This document shows, in pieces, positions 44,060 through 56,314 of a stretch of DNA of 64,000 nucleotides. Both the position numbers and the translations under genes were made by a program. The stretch is from assembly GCA_031763025.1 (NCBI GenBank), contig JASSKH010000007.1:4269930-4333929 (forward strand), written 5' to 3'. Each line of letters opens with the position of its first letter. Positions within the stretch are counted from its first letter, which is position 1. This DNA comes from Macrocystis pyrifera (Eukaryota > Sar > Phaeophyceae > Laminariales > Laminariaceae). The notes beneath the pieces are model-generated. The model was not told where the DNA came from, did not search any database, and saw only the letters and a list, made by a program, of their open reading frames with translations.

Positions 44060-45915
44060 TCATCATGTCTGGCCGGCGTCATCGCCTGCCTTTCTGATGA
44101 GTGCCTCGCCCCTTCGTTCAGAAGACATCTGGCGACGCAAGCAGCAGCAACTAATACAAGAGCCTATAGCTTTGAACATCGTCAAGCACCTTGCGTGAGT
44201 GACCAGAGCAGAGCCAAAAGCATCACCTGCTAGCAGTATTCGGTCCCTAAGTCCATACTGCCTTACACTTAACACTGAAGACGCGTCATTCCATAGGAAG
44301 GCAGAGGCCGCCTCTGCGACAGACGACGAATGCCGCTCGGCCGTCGAGTCTTGCCGCGGCCCACGAACAAGCACCGTAGGAAGAACGTTTCTGTAGGTCG
44401 GGCAGTACATCGGCCCGGTGCCAGCCGTAGAGCGTGCATCTTGCTGAGAGCCTACTGGTGGCGGAGAAGGAGCGTTTGGTGGAAATTATTTGTTGGAGCG
44501 AACGAGACGATCATTCAGAAGATCTACGTCCACGGCATCCCGAGCACGTCAACCGCATCCCGAGCAGGCTCGGGATGCAGGACTGCAATCCTGCGCGCAC
44601 GCCACGACACGCGCCGGAGCTTCGAAAAAGCTTTCACGTCGCAAGTATTTCGCGGCTCCGGGACTCCAACATGCACGGCAGGGAGGATGCACCATGTGCA
44701 CGAATACTGCCGGGAAATCGGTGTATAGGAGGGGTGATGTCTCTCTCAAATACTGTTCGTAGCCTCCGCTGAAAACGCGCTGGCAGTGCCCCTTTGTTCC
44801 TTTGCTTGCAAGCGGCAGGAGAATTGGTTCGGTTTATGCTTGGCGCGAATGCACGGACTCACTGTTTTCAGACTACTGCTGACATAGAATATTCTTGGTC
44901 GATTAACTGACCGGAATAGTGTTTGCGCTTGATGCTAGTCTTGTACTAAGCTAGTAGGTAAACCTGTGTAAAAACTGCAGGTTTTACAGGGTGGGCAGAG
45001 ACGCAGCAGACTGCTACCAGGTATATGGTAGTGTGTTTGTTTTCCATTTCTTGGTCAACTAACTGATCGCTGGGGTGTTATCCTCGCATCTTATTTGGTA
45101 GCGCACGTAAACCACGAGCAGGGTATGCGGCAAGACTACACCCATATTGCCGCCGTTCGTGCACGGGCCGGCATATGTTGTTCAACTGTTGCCTACCAGG
45201 TATGAGTTAAAACATATTTCCTGCTGCAAAACCCATTGTTGTGCAGGTCTTCGAGATTGCGGACAATTGAAACTAGTATCAATCTCACGTACCTGTGAGT
45301 GAGAAAATTCGTCAGGGAGCTAAATCATTCGGTGTAGAATAGCGAGTTCGACGATTTCGCCTCCATCGGGGGGTCGTGCTTGTGTTAGATACTTCCCTTC
45401 AAGCAGCAAGCTAGTAGCCTACCGAGTCGCTGGCTGGCAACATAGTCGCCTTGGTCAGTGGCCATTAGAACGTAATTCTACTGCAGCATGAAAATCAAAC
45501 ACAGGATTATGTGTTCTATCCACACGTACAGTAGATACGTAATGCAAAAAAGCGTTGTATTATGAACACTTAATCGAAGAAACAGCAAATACGAAACGAT
45601 CACGAGAAAACATCGAGGAACGGCCACGAGCGAGCATCGAGGAACGGTCACGAGCAAGCATCCTAGCAACGTTGCTGTAGGTCGGGCAGTACCATAGCCC
45701 GGTACTAGCCATAGAGCGTGCATGTTGCTGAGAGCTGACTGATCGTGGCACCCCCATCCTCGCGCTCTCCTTTCTTCCTTCTCTCAATCGGCCCGAGGGC
45801 GCCATGTCAACATCATCAACATATCTCTTCTGGAGGAAGCTCGCAACCGGACTTGCCTAACAGCGATCCAAGCGCTTACCTTTCGACTATCATCATAATC
45901 GGCCACGGTCATCCG
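44060..45915. other. No recognisable gene; a dispersed repeat pair
   Basis: Segments 44,388-44,460 and 45,667-45,745 share TGTAGGTCGGGCAGTAC, CCCGGTxCxAGCC and TAGAGCGTGCAT..TTGCTGAGAGC. Frames up to 132 residues show no family motifs. An inverted CCGAGCACGTCAACCGCATC / CCCGAGCAGGCTCGGGATG cluster lies at 44,538-44,578. Confidence 0.45.
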
Positions 45916-46011
45916 TAACCCTTTAAGGGCTGCAGTCCCGTTTTGGACACAAACCACTTGGAATAAGAGTGGTTTGTCTCCAAATCGGGACTGCTGTTCT
46001 AAATGGGTTAA
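45916..46011. mobile_element. piggyBac-like MITE
   Basis: TAACCCTTTAAGGGCTGCAG to CTGCTGTTCTAAATGGGTTAA, with a TTAA at the right edge. Confidence 0.7.
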
Positions 46012-46194
46012 CAGACCATGTGGTAGGAATCGATGGTCTATCCGAGGTGTGCAGTCTTGTCTGGAGATATAGCCTAACGTGGTGCACACAAACAGGTCTA
46101 GCCCGCTGTGCCGAGCCAAGGGAGACCCACGAGACGCCGTTGACGTTGCACATCCCGGTGTGGGAGGTTCAGGCACGCCTATAAACAGCATCAC

Positions 46195-46887
46195 TTGGGC
46201 AGGCCTGAACTGAACCAAAGGAAAAAAAATCCGTGTGACATCGTGACGCCGCACAACCCGATCTGGAGCTTCAAAGGCATGCCTGAGCTGCGTCAAGAAA
46301 GAGAGGTAGTGCTACAATACAACATTGCACCTTTCCACACCTCGGACAACATCGTCGATTCCCACTTGATGATCAGTATCATCCATAGTAGCGTGTGTTG
46401 CCAGGTTGGAGGCGTTTTACAGTCAGCACGAGCTAGCACATGTTTTCCTGGGTTGGGTCTGTGCTATTTGTATGCAGATCCTGCGCAACCTCTCACAGAG
46501 CCACGTGAGGAACTAAATGATCCAAATCATGATCTCTGCGAGGTTCGTGCACCTTTCAACCCCTCTTTTCACGTCTGGCGTGATATCTGGCATAGCGATG
46601 GGATTGGATGTCGCCGGAGCGACCGATGTCAAGTCGGCTCCATCACAGCTAATGCACCCTCTCCCTGTGGGCAGACAAGCAAGACTTTGTTCGAGACTAT
46701 GTCAACCCTCGACACCCCCTGCGCAAGACAGCAAGATGGAACGGGGAAATTCGCCCTTGACAGCCGCCCCCCCCCCCCCCCACCCGCTCGCTATAACATC
46801 CGCTCCAAACGTGTACACGTGCGTATTCCGGTAGTCGTCGGCGTCGTGCTCTTAAGACATGCCCACCGCTATTCCGGGGGGGCATAG
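46195..46887 (+). CDS. Unrecognised 230-residue open frame
   Basis: The longest non-repetitive frame outside the named genes, from an ATG at 46,195 to a stop inside the next MITE. Composition is ordinary, with a Pro run (C-tract at 46,770) near the end. I see no domain, signal peptide or splice pattern. The end within a transposon argues against a real gene. Confidence 0.15.
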   Translation: MGRPELNQRKKNPCDIVTPHNPIWSFKGMPELRQEREVVLQYNIAPFHTSDNIVDSHLMISIIHSSVCCQVGGVLQSARASTCFPGLGLCYLYADPAQPLTEPREELNDPNHDLCEVRAPFNPSFHVWRDIWHSDGIGCRRSDRCQVGSITANAPSPCGQTSKTLFETMSTLDTPCARQQDGTGKFALDSRPPPPPPARYNIRSKRVHVRIPVVVGVVLLRHAHRYSGGA

Positions 46888-46979
46888 TAAATAGGACCTA
46901 CGGTACACACTAAAACCTATATATATGACTATTTTTAGTAACAATTTTTGGTCCTATATAATATGGTCCCCCGTAATAG
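46870..46979. mobile_element. 110 bp palindromic MITE
   Basis: TATTCCGGGGGGGCATAG to ATATGGTCCCCCGTAATAG. A CTCCCTC microsatellite follows at 47,026-47,085. Confidence 0.85.
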
Positions 46980-47651
46980 TATGACCATCAGTGAGACGCA
47001 TGCATGTGGTGCACAGGTCTCACTCCCTCCTTCCCTCCCTCCCTCGCTCCCTCCCTCGCTCCTCCGCTCCCTCCCTCCCTCGCTATCGTATAAAAATGCG
47101 AGAGTCCACGCCTGGAGCGATTTTATGAGTAAAAACAAATGGGTCAGGCAAAACGTCGAGACAACAACACAAAAATAGATTGATAGCGTCACGTAGACAA
47201 TGAGTCATTACGTGCGTATAGCAACGTCACAGGCAGAGAAAACAAGAGGTCAAGGCAATGAACGTCAGATGATAGACATTTTTTTTTTGTTTTTTGTTTT
47301 TTGTTTTGAGGTATGTGTCCCAGCTGATCGACGCTGGCGAACACACCTCCAAAAACCTTTCACTTTGTCCCTCTCTCTCTCTCCAAAGTCCTCAAAGTTG
47401 ATTAATAATGCGTGCCTACCCAAGGATGTAAGCATCCCTGGTATGTTTATGCGCACGAGATGGCTACCAAGGTAATTCTGTTACGATTATGGTGTTTGTC
47501 GTCCGGCAATGTGCACCATGAGCTTCAACGTTGTGCAGCAACAGTAGTTCAGAAAGCAGCACAAATCCACGCACAACGAAGGGGCTTCCCCTGTGGTCAT
47601 TCTGCTACCAGGTAAGTTCTAGGAACACTCGACTTTCACGACTCGATTTAT

Positions 47652-47988
47652 GTGCAGGAGCGGCCTGCATAAAACGTCGTGCAAAGTGCAGGACGCGGGT
47701 CTTATTGGTCAAGGTGGGTCTTTCAGCCGCCCGGATTGTTTTGGGAAAAATGCCACCAAAACACGCGGCGGAGCGTGGCTGCCCCTGCCGACCTCGAGCC
47801 CTCAAAAGGGTTAGGGTTAGGGTTGGGGTTAGGGTTAGGGTTAGGGTTAGAGTTGGGGTTAGGGTTAGGGTCGGGGTTAGGGTCGGGGTTAGCGCGAGGC
47901 TTGGGGTCGGTTTGGTCTGGGCCGACGTGCAAGGTTGAAATTGACAACGCACGTCCTGCGCAAAGCTTTGTGCAGGCCGCTCCTGCAC
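47652..47988. mobile_element. 337 bp inverted-repeat element enclosing telomeric repeats
   Basis: GTGCAGGAGCGGCCTGCA is perfectly inverted at the other end (TGCAGGCCGCTCCTGCAC). The similarity continues inward (AAAGTGCAGGACG / CGTCCTGCGCAAAG) for about 40 bp. Between the arms at 47,808-47,895 are about 14 TTAGGG/TTGGGG/TCGGGG units. No clear target duplication. Confidence 0.6.
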
Positions 47989-47999
47989 GTAGCCGGGAG

Positions 48000-49310
48000 C
48001 CAATTTTCACATACGAACTACCCCGGGCCAATACCTACAGCAGTAGTGCCGGTCTCTCCACAGGGCCGGTATGATATGCGCCTGCCAACAATACAGACAT
48101 TATAGCGGCAACCAATCGGCACTGACTACTCCGCACACTACCGCAGTGGTTAGTCCCATCTCTGCCGAGCGATTCCACAGGCACTATTATCACAGCGGCA
48201 GCTGCGGGCAGCCGGCACTGTTGACTCAACCGGCCCTATAGAAGGAGAACTGCTGTACCAGGTGCACCATTAATAACATCGATAGATGGATGGTGACGCC
48301 TGGAATAGACTCAGAGGGTCCCGTAAATACCTAAGTCTACGTGGATTGTTGTCCCGGCCGCCTCACGGCTAAAGAGAGACGGCCTTGTCTGCCCCTACGG
48401 CCATGCGTGAGAATGAGTACACCCCCCCCCCCCCACGCCCCCGCCCCCCTGACCAAATGTGGAAAGACAGAAGGATAATCATCGATTAACATTATTTTTG
48501 ACAGTAGGAAGGACGAGTGGGCATCTTCTCCGCATGCACCGCTAAAGTCTGGAAATTGTGCGGCAAGGTAGGGCTGGAAACTGCGGGCACACGGCGCACG
48601 CAGGCAATACGAGGTAAACGACGATGCGGATACACCGTGAAGTGTCTAAAAAACATAAAAAGACGTATAACGAAGACTGTGAACGAGACTGCAGCACTAC
48701 TGAAGGGGGTTAGCGACAGAACGGCCAAAATGTATCCCTGAGTTTCCGGACGGATTGATTACTGTATCGTACCTGGTATGCATGTGTCATCGTGGCATAC
48801 GTTACGCGTTCATTCAATAACGCACTTGCACCCATGTTCCCTTAGCCCTGGCGATCAACGACCGAGCGAGGGGTCTTTTCGATTTCCAGTTCGAAGTTAT
48901 CTCCAAAAAGTTAGTATGCAGCCGAACACAAAATGGACACAATAATATACTGTCCTGCACGGAACTATAGGCATAGCACTTTGTCCTGCACGGCTAGATA
49001 TCATATGACACCTACCTGCGGAGTATATATACGAAGAAAAGGGCCGGTCCTTGTCGGGAAGAACTTTTTTTACCTGATTTTTCTTTTTCTTTTTCTTGAA
49101 AACACAAAGAAAACAGAAAACCGAACAGGAAACATTGCCCGAGTCCGGAAACGTGGCAGAGAGGGAAAAAATGCAGGGGCGCTTCTTCTTTCAGGAACAA
49201 AATAACCGGAAAATCGGGAAAATTAGGACCAAAAACATTCTTCGATGTTTACGGCCTAAATAGCTACTGGCACTGCTGTGAATATTTTTTTTACTTCCGT
49301 AGCTAGCAGC
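48000..49310. other. No recognisable gene; SINE tail fragment
   Basis: A short SINE-like 3' end (CTACGGCCATGCGTGAGAAT, GAGTACACCCC) with a C tail lies at 48,398-48,440. A 74-residue plus-strand frame at 48,517-48,741 is overlapped by a minus-strand frame of equal length; neither has a motif. Confidence 0.4.
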
Positions 49311-49313
49311 TAA

Positions 49314-49500
49314 GGGCCCATCTTAACGGGGATTTTCGGCTCTTTCAATTTGACTTGATTTTTTTTTTTCTAATTTAGTTTAAGGGCCCATCTTATCGAG
49401 GACTTTCGGTTCTTTCAATTTGACTAGATTTTTTTTTTTCTTCTAATTTAATTTACATCTGATTGAACGAAATTTAGTGTTCCCCGTTAAGATAGGCTCC
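49314..49500. mobile_element. 187 bp inverted-repeat element with internal duplication
   Basis: Ends GGGCCCATCTTAACGGGGA and TCCCCGTTAAGATAGGCTCC are imperfect inverted repeats. Inside, a segment starting TAAGGGCCCATCTTA is duplicated at 49,380, so the left arm occurs twice. Confidence 0.6.
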
Positions 49501-49685
49501 AAGACGTACATGTCTGTGGGTATGATTTCTCGGGTTGTATTGTTGCATAATTTTCTGGACAGATCACACCTCATTGTCTTCAAACGCGTCGTCTACCAGT
49601 GAAAACGTAACAATTCGCTCATCACGTGTGTTTGGCCACCACATTACACGCGTATTTCTGTGCACCAGGTACCTATAAACGATAC

Positions 49686-49794
49686 TATTACGGGGGTCCA
49701 TAGTTAACGGGACCAAATTTTGCTAGTAAAAATAGGCAAATATGTAGTTTTTTATGTACTACATAGGTCCTGTTAACTATGGACCCCCGTAATA
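49686..49794. mobile_element. 110 bp palindromic MITE
   Basis: TATTACGGGGGTCCATAG to CTATGGACCCCCGTAATA. Confidence 0.85.
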
Positions 49795-50579
49795 CTTACT
49801 TTCCCTCGGCATTTTTTCTTCATACTTTCGGGGAATGCTTTCGAAAAGTCTATGATCGATCGACGTTTAAGCTCACGCCGCACATTGATTATCGGATGGC
49901 AACACGCAACACACAATGAGAGGAATGCGCGGTACACCCAAGGATCCGCAATGATCACTTTTCATACGTGGCATTTCTTTTGAGAGAGATGCGCTTGTGT
50001 CAAGGTCACCGCTCTGAAATCTGGCCTTAATGATGGCTTTAATAACAGCAACATAATATATATATATATACAATGAGTAGGTTCTGGTTATCGTGATTGA
50101 GTGTCCCTCGTCGCAGTGACGGCAACAGACAACCACAGCAACAGTATGTAGCAGCGTGGTTGTATACAAGGGAGGGGTAGAATACGTGAGAGGCGTTTTC
50201 GACGAAAAACGATCTGAAAGAAACGGGGGATCCAGGACATACGTCCGTAGTACACGGAGGAAACCAACGTTTGTGCGGAGGCGGAATTGAAATCGGGAAA
50301 CGGGGCCAGAAGGCCTCATTCGCAGAGCGGAGGGTCAGCCTGGTGACCGTGGCCTACTGCGAAGAACGCATACACAGAATGGCGCGCTTTCACGATCGGC
50401 GTGGGCATGCAGAAAAAACGAACAAACCACCAAAAACAAAAAAAAATGAGGTATACTAAACGAAGGGTCAAGTGTTCTCAAGGTTTTTTTACGCTTTTTA
50501 CTCTTCTTGATACCAATCGGGGAAACAAACAAGCAAATTCCAGAGTTCCCGAGTCCAAGCAAACGTCACAAAAACAGTG

Positions 50580-50688
50580 TATTACGGGGGCCATAGTAAA
50601 TAGGACCAAATACTGTTGGCAAAAGAAGGGAAATATGTAGGTTTTTTGTGTGTACCGTAGGTCCTATTTACTGTGTTCCCCCGCAATA
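50580..50688. mobile_element. 110 bp palindromic MITE
   Basis: TATTACGGGGGCCATAG to TGTGTTCCCCCGCAATAG. A (TA)n stretch follows. Confidence 0.85.
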
Positions 50689-51584
50689 GTACCTATATAT
50701 ATTATATATACCTTATATATATACCGTACCACACGGGTGATAGGTTGACGCATCCCCTCGGGACGAATTTTCGGAGAGTGCAAGCGCCGAGCGATGCGTT
50801 ATTTTTTGGGAAATGTGTCACACGACAATGTGTCGCACGACAAGTTCTTAACCAAAGCCGCGCCATTTTCGTTTCGGGCGCCCGGGGCCCCATGGTATTT
50901 TCGAGAAAACCGGCTCTGAAAATCGAACCATTAGGTATACACTGACTGCATGATGCCGAAATTCCTCCCCACACCTTTTCACACGTACGAGCGCTTGTTT
51001 TTTCACATCGGCCCACACACGCACCCGCGCAGTGCTGACCCGACGTGCGCCCTGGGCATCCCCGTCCTCTCGCCCGTTGGGCTTCTCTGCTTGCTGCCGG
51101 GCCTGCAGCCAGCTAGCTATCGGAGAGGCAACTTCGATCGATTGATCGCTCGCAGTCTGCTCTGCCGTGTGCACACGTTGTGGTTTTTTTTTCCCCATCC
51201 ATGTTTGTCCTCGCGACCGTTTCCTATCGTCCCCTGGCCAACGAGGCCCCCGACGTTGGGATACAGGTGTCTCAGGGGATACTATTCTCAAGTTTTGCCA
51301 CCGCGACACCGTGCAGCAGATGAAATAATCGAAGTCATTCACACATCAACAGCCACGGAAAAAACGAAGACAAGCCTGCGCCAAGGGAAGCTGAAGAAGG
51401 AAGTCAACTGCATCATCAGTCTATAGCTGCTCGCGTTATGCCTGCTTCCGACTGATTCGCGACCCACTCCATACCTGCCTCGTTGCATTTCTCCGACGCT
51501 CTCTAGTTAGACGCCCCGTCCATCCTCTGGTCCTCGACTCCTGAGCCCACATTCAGGCAGGATTTTCTCTTTTCTTTTTTCTCG
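50689..51584. other. No gene assigned
   Basis: Two long frames overlap on opposite strands (50,848-51,342 minus, 164 residues; 50,950-51,426 plus, 158 residues). Neither has a recognisable domain, so at most one could be real. Confidence 0.35.
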
Positions 51585-51837
51585 TTGTTATCACTTTCCT
51601 TCACGACCGCTACTCCTGCCCCGTTCTTCGGTACCGCTATATGTTATGTCACTATCATACATCTCCCCCCTCCACCTCGATTGCCCTCTCCCCCCCCCAC
51701 TGACCCCCCGCTTCCCCCCCCCCCCCCCCCCCCCCCCCCCTATGCCCTCCATTTTCCACCGCCACAACCCCCTTCTGCCCCCCATCACGTAACCCACCCC
51801 CCCCCCCCCCCCCCTACTCCTCTTTCTTCCCCCCACT

Positions 51838-51873
<36 letters not shown>

Positions 51874-52160
51874 TACTGTCGAGACCTCCCCCACACGCCC
51901 ACTACAGCCCCACCCCTCTACCCCCCCCCCCCCCCCCCCCATCCACCCTTTTCCCACCCACACGAACTACCCCCCCCCCCCCCCCCCCCGACCCACTACC
52001 CACTCCCCCCACTCACTACTCCCCCCCCCTCCCTCCCTCACTAACCCCCCTTCCTCCAACACACCCCCCCACCCGTGTACGACTACGGCCATCATGGCAT
52101 GGAGAACACTCCCCCCCATAACCCCCGTAAACCCCCCCCCCCCCATTCTGTACCCCTCCC
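51585..52160. repeat. C-rich microsatellite block
   Basis: Dozens of C-runs of 8-34 bases separated by short A/T-bearing spacers such as TCCATTTTCCACC and CACTACT. A worn SINE tail (GTGTACGACTACGGCCATCA) lies at about 52,075. The long Pro frame it opens (51,585-52,121) is repeat-driven. Confidence 0.8.
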
Positions 52161-52424
52161 CCATATATTATATATTGGTTGGGTTGGCGTCGGTTGGCAA
52201 CGACACTGCAAAACATGCCGCTCACTACGTGAGCTAGACATCCAGGGTACCGTTTAAAAAAAAATATATATTTTGGCGGTCGCCCACAGCTGGTCGTCTA
52301 GCTAGATCATTTGTGCGAAGTAAAGAACCTTTACTCTGCACAAGGGAATTGATCGTATCACGTAGTGTTCAAGGTACGGCACCCAAGAGGCAGTTACATA
52401 GTACTCTCATTGCTGTCTTTGGAA

Positions 52425-52698
52425 GTGGCCACACCGGAAATTAAACTAACTCATTGAAGCTGTCATCCATATGCAAGTCCGCCTCACAAGCGGTTCTTAG
52501 TAGGATGCAGCTCACCCTTCATGCGACTCGCCGGACACCTCACGGCGCTTGCTTCGCGCTTGGTGCAAGCAATGTCTGCCTGGTCGGTGAAAACCCGACA
52601 TGCTCCGTCCCGGCATCGTAGGGATGCGAGGGTCTATGGTCATACGACTACGGCCATGCATGAGACCGAGTACATCTCTCCTATCGAGTACACCCCCC
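52425..52698 (+). mobile_element. SINE-like repeat, full length, doubled tail
   Basis: From GGAAGTGGCCACACCGGAAA through GGATGCAGCTCACCCTTCAT, CTTGGTGCAAGCAATGTCTG and GGTCATACGACTACGGCC. It ends GAGTACATCTCTCCTATCG then GAGTACACCCC, a duplicated tail also seen at 14,110-14,140. Confidence 0.8.
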
Positions 52699-52717
52699 CC
52701 CCAATTCTGTACCCATT

Positions 52718-52963
52718 GCCGTCTCTGGAAGTGGCCACACCAGAAACTAAACCATTTCATTGACGCTGTCATCCATGTGCAAAGAGAAAATTGGTAGGAT
52801 GCAGCTCACCCTTCATGCGACTCGCCGAACACCTCACGGCGCTCCACGCTTGGTTCAAGCAATGTTTATGCCTGGTCGGTGAAAACTCAACTTGGCTCCG
52901 TCCCGGCATTGCAGGGATGCGAGGGTCCATGGTCGTACGACTGCAACCACGCATGATACGAGT

Positions 52964-52966
<3 letters not shown>
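52718..52966 (+). mobile_element. SINE-like repeat, full length
   Basis: Starts in GTCTCTGGAAGTGGCCACAC, same order as the preceding copy, and ends ATACGAGTACCCC at the start of the longest C tract in the window. Tandem placement with 52,425-52,698 suggests insertion next to an earlier tail. Confidence 0.8.
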
Positions 52967-53172
<206 letters not shown>

Positions 53173-53211
53173 AGGTTCCTAGTCAAAGAACACCTGTGTG
53201 ATATAATAGAG

Positions 53212-53926
53212 GTGGTCAAAGACACTGAACTCGACGAAAGCATATGGATTAAGATACCAGGGGAGCGGGGAGCGAAACTTCTTCGAGAACATCTATATGC
53301 CCCCAGGGTCGAAGAACACGATAGAAGATGTACAGAGGAAGTTCGGAGAAGTACTACTGTAGCAGTAGATGTAGAGAAGTGTAAGAGGCAAGGAGAAGTA
53401 GCACCAGCGGGAGATTTTAATTCGAGAATTGGGATGGCAAGCAACCCGGACGAAAACATTGGACAACGTGGGGAAGCAACGAAGAATGAGAATGAGGAAG
53501 AGATGTTCCAGTTCCTTAATCACAACGAGATGAAAACGTTGAACGACAGAGTAAAAAAGGCAGAACCGGGAATGAATGGACTATTTACAGACAGTGCATA
53601 CAAAAGGGAGAAAGCTCTATCCTTGACTTTATAGTATTAATAGTAGAAAATGGAAGTGGTAAGGAAACGGAACTACATGTATGCGCGCGGCGAGCGTAGG
53701 AGCTACGGATCACCGTCTAATATGGACAGACAGTCAGCAGACGAGAGTTATCAAACACAGGCGAGGTAGGAAATTGTATAGATGGAGAACAGATAAACTA
53801 GAAGTAAAAGAAAAACGAGAAGAGTTCCAAGAAGAGATGGCCAAAAAAGCAGAGCAATTTTCCGAGCTATTGGAAATTAATAGGTGGAACAAGAAATTAT
53901 ATAAAGAGGGACAATGCAGGAGCTAG
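53212..53926 (+). pseudogene. LINE endonuclease remnant
   Basis: GDFNSRIGM (about residue 68 of the frame from 53,212) is the GDFNxxxG motif of AP-type endonucleases in LINEs. GATDHRLIWTD at about 53,700, in another frame, is the final SDHxxI motif. The N-terminal catalytic motifs are lost by truncation at the C tract. Confidence 0.7.
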
Positions 53927-54416
53927 GATAATAGAAGGATGGGAGCAATTGGTCAAGACCACAGCAAGTAAAGTAATAGGGAAGAAGTTGATAGTATGCA
54001 ACAGAACGGTAAAATGGTGGGACGAAGAAGTGAAAGAGGCTATAAGAGCAAGGAGAAAGGCACACGCAAGGTATACATCGAGTAAAACTTCGACAGGGTG
54101 GGAGGAATATGCTATAGCTAGAAAGAAAGTAATATATATGGTAGAGAAGAAGAAGAAAGGGATATGGAAAGACGTAGTAAATAAAACTAACGAAGACTTT
54201 GAGGGCGGGATGAAGCGGGATGAAGCAGATGTGGGTAGGGATAAAAGGGGTACTTGGCAAACAAGCAGGAGAGGCAGACACGGGAATAGCTACTCTAAGG
54301 GCACAGAACGGTAAAATGGTTAGTAGTTCGAAGGGGAAAAGGGAAGTACTATTGATCGTAGAGCATTACCGTAAAGCTAGGAACACCCACAGCCAACAAA
54401 ACGTTTGACACAGAAT

Positions 54417-55304
54417 TCGAGAAGGAAATCAACGCGTGGGCAGAGGCGAACGTATATACATCAGAAAGGGAAGACAGTGGTTCGGGAGGGTTACAGAGAG
54501 AATTCACAAGGGAAGAAGTAAAGAAGTGTGTAGCTAAACTTAAGAATCGAAAGGCAGCAGGGGCAGACCAACTAGTGAATGAAGTTATGAAGTACGGGGG
54601 AGAAGGAATGCTTACTATGATGGTTATGTTGTATAACTGGACACGGAAAAGCGAGTACGCACCTAGGAGGTGGAGATAAGGAGTAGAAGTATAAACTTAT
54701 TCAAGAAAGGAGATAAAGCTGACCCGGGGAACTATAGAGGGATAATGCTACTACTAATAAGCACAGTAGGCAAATATTTTGTGAGATGTTGAACGATAGA
54801 ATGGGAACGATGATGGAGAAGGAAGACAAAATAAGCGAAGGGCAAGCAGGGTTTAGGCCAAACCGTAGCTGCGTAGACCATGTGTATACCTTAGGTAAGA
54901 TTATTCAAGGTAGAAAGACGAGGGACTAACAGCGTACTGTTTCTTTCTAGATGTGCAGAAAGCCTACGACACAGTATGGATAAATGAATTGTGGAAAAAA
55001 CTGTGGGAAATAGGAATCAGAGGAAAGAAAGATGCGGATGAATGATGAAAAAGATGACGGAATGTGCGAGAAGTGCTGTGATGCTGGACGGGGAAATATC
55101 GAAGTATGTTGATATTTTACAAGGAGTTGCACAGGGATGTACGTTGTCACCTAACCTATTCCAGATATATATTAACGACCTGATAGTAGCAGTCGAAGCA
55201 GCAAGGCAGGGAGTCACGGTAGGGGAAGATACGGTGTCGGGATTGATATTTGCGGATGACTTCGCGGGGTATCTGAAACACCAGAAGGATTGCAGAAACA
55301 AATA
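54417..55304 (+). pseudogene. LINE reverse transcriptase remnant
   Basis: Pieces in several frames: VAKLKNRKAAGADQLVNEV (RT motif 0/1), GQAGFRPNRSCVDHVYTL, CFFLDVQKAYDTVW (first catalytic Asp), QGVAQGCTLSPNLFQIYIND, and LIFADDFAG (FADD replaces the usual YADD). Stops lie at about 54,678 and 54,928 and there are several frameshifts. Not functional. Confidence 0.85.
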
Positions 55305-55500
55305 GAGAACGCGCTACCGTAGAATAATACACTAGGAAACGGAGGGTGACGGCGAACGTCAAGAAATGCGCAGTAGTTGTTTGCAACGAAGATAAGGTAA
55401 ACCCGGTAAAGTTCAGTCGGAAGTGGGGAGAAGGTAATTTGCCGATTGTAGACCAAATAGAGACACGAGAAAGTTGAAATGACAATATAAAGCAAGAAAC

Positions 55501-56268
55501 ATGCCAAAAAAGGGGTTGCCAGCCATCGTTGATAGAGCTGTACGGGAGAAAATAATCAAAGGGCGAGCTGGAATAAGGTGGGATGGCGTAGTTGAGAAAG
55601 TATGGAAGGATATAGGGGGAAACCAAGAAGAGATTATTTCCGCCGGGAAGTTTGGGAGGTACAAGGCAGAAGTAGAAGAAAGGATAGAAAAAAGGGAAAG
55701 GCTAGCGCTAAGAAACAAGGTGGAATCGGAAAAACACTTAGAGATATACGGGGGATTGAGCGAAGGAATAGGAATGAAAAAATATTTGCACGGCCCAATG
55801 GACTTGGCGAAAACGCTGAAACTGCTATTTCGTGTAAGTGACTCGGACTTGCCAGAAAGAAGAAAGAGGTATACCAGTAGCCGGGAGGAGGAAGTAGATG
55901 CACAGACGTGCCCGTGTGGCAAAGCAATAGAGAGTAGAAGTCACAGAGTAGGAGAGTGTGAAATGTACAAGAAGCAATGGGATGTGTTAGAAGAGGAGAT
56001 GAGGGAAATATACGAATGTGACATGGAGGAGTCTGATACACTAGATAGCAGCGAGAGAACGATCGCTATCCTAGGAGATAGATGGTGGCCACAGGCGGCC
56101 AAACAGGAAGGGGATAAGATTAGCAAAAAAAATCTATGTAATAATATGTGGAAACAACGTAATGAGCGCCCAACTGTTGGAGATGTCTCTTTTAGGAGAA
56201 GGAACGGTGCTCAGTCTCGAAAGGGGTGCGTGGTCAATGGTCAAATGACTAAGGCGAGCAACAAATGA
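55501..56268 (+). pseudogene. LINE C-terminal region with zinc knuckle
   Basis: A 255-residue open frame, the best-kept part of the element. CPCGKAIESRSHRVGEC is a Cys-x-Cys-x8-His-x4-Cys knuckle of the type found downstream of RT in several LINE clades. The stop, TGA in AACAAATGAGTAC, is part of the conserved 3' end just before the C tail. Confidence 0.75.
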
Positions 56269-56280
56269 GTACCCCCCCCC

Positions 56281-56313
<33 letters not shown>

Positions 56314-56314
<1 letters not shown>

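Noticed and set aside
50848-51426. Overlapping 164- and 158-residue frames on opposite strands
   Set aside because: No domain, no splice pattern, mutual antisense overlap.
51585-52121. 178-residue Pro-rich frame
   Set aside because: Entirely made of C-runs; all homopolymer Pro/Gly frames at 8.8-9.1, 13.9-14.2, 19.6-20.0, 22.7-23.2, 24.0-24.4 and 52.8-53.4 kb are rejected for the same reason.
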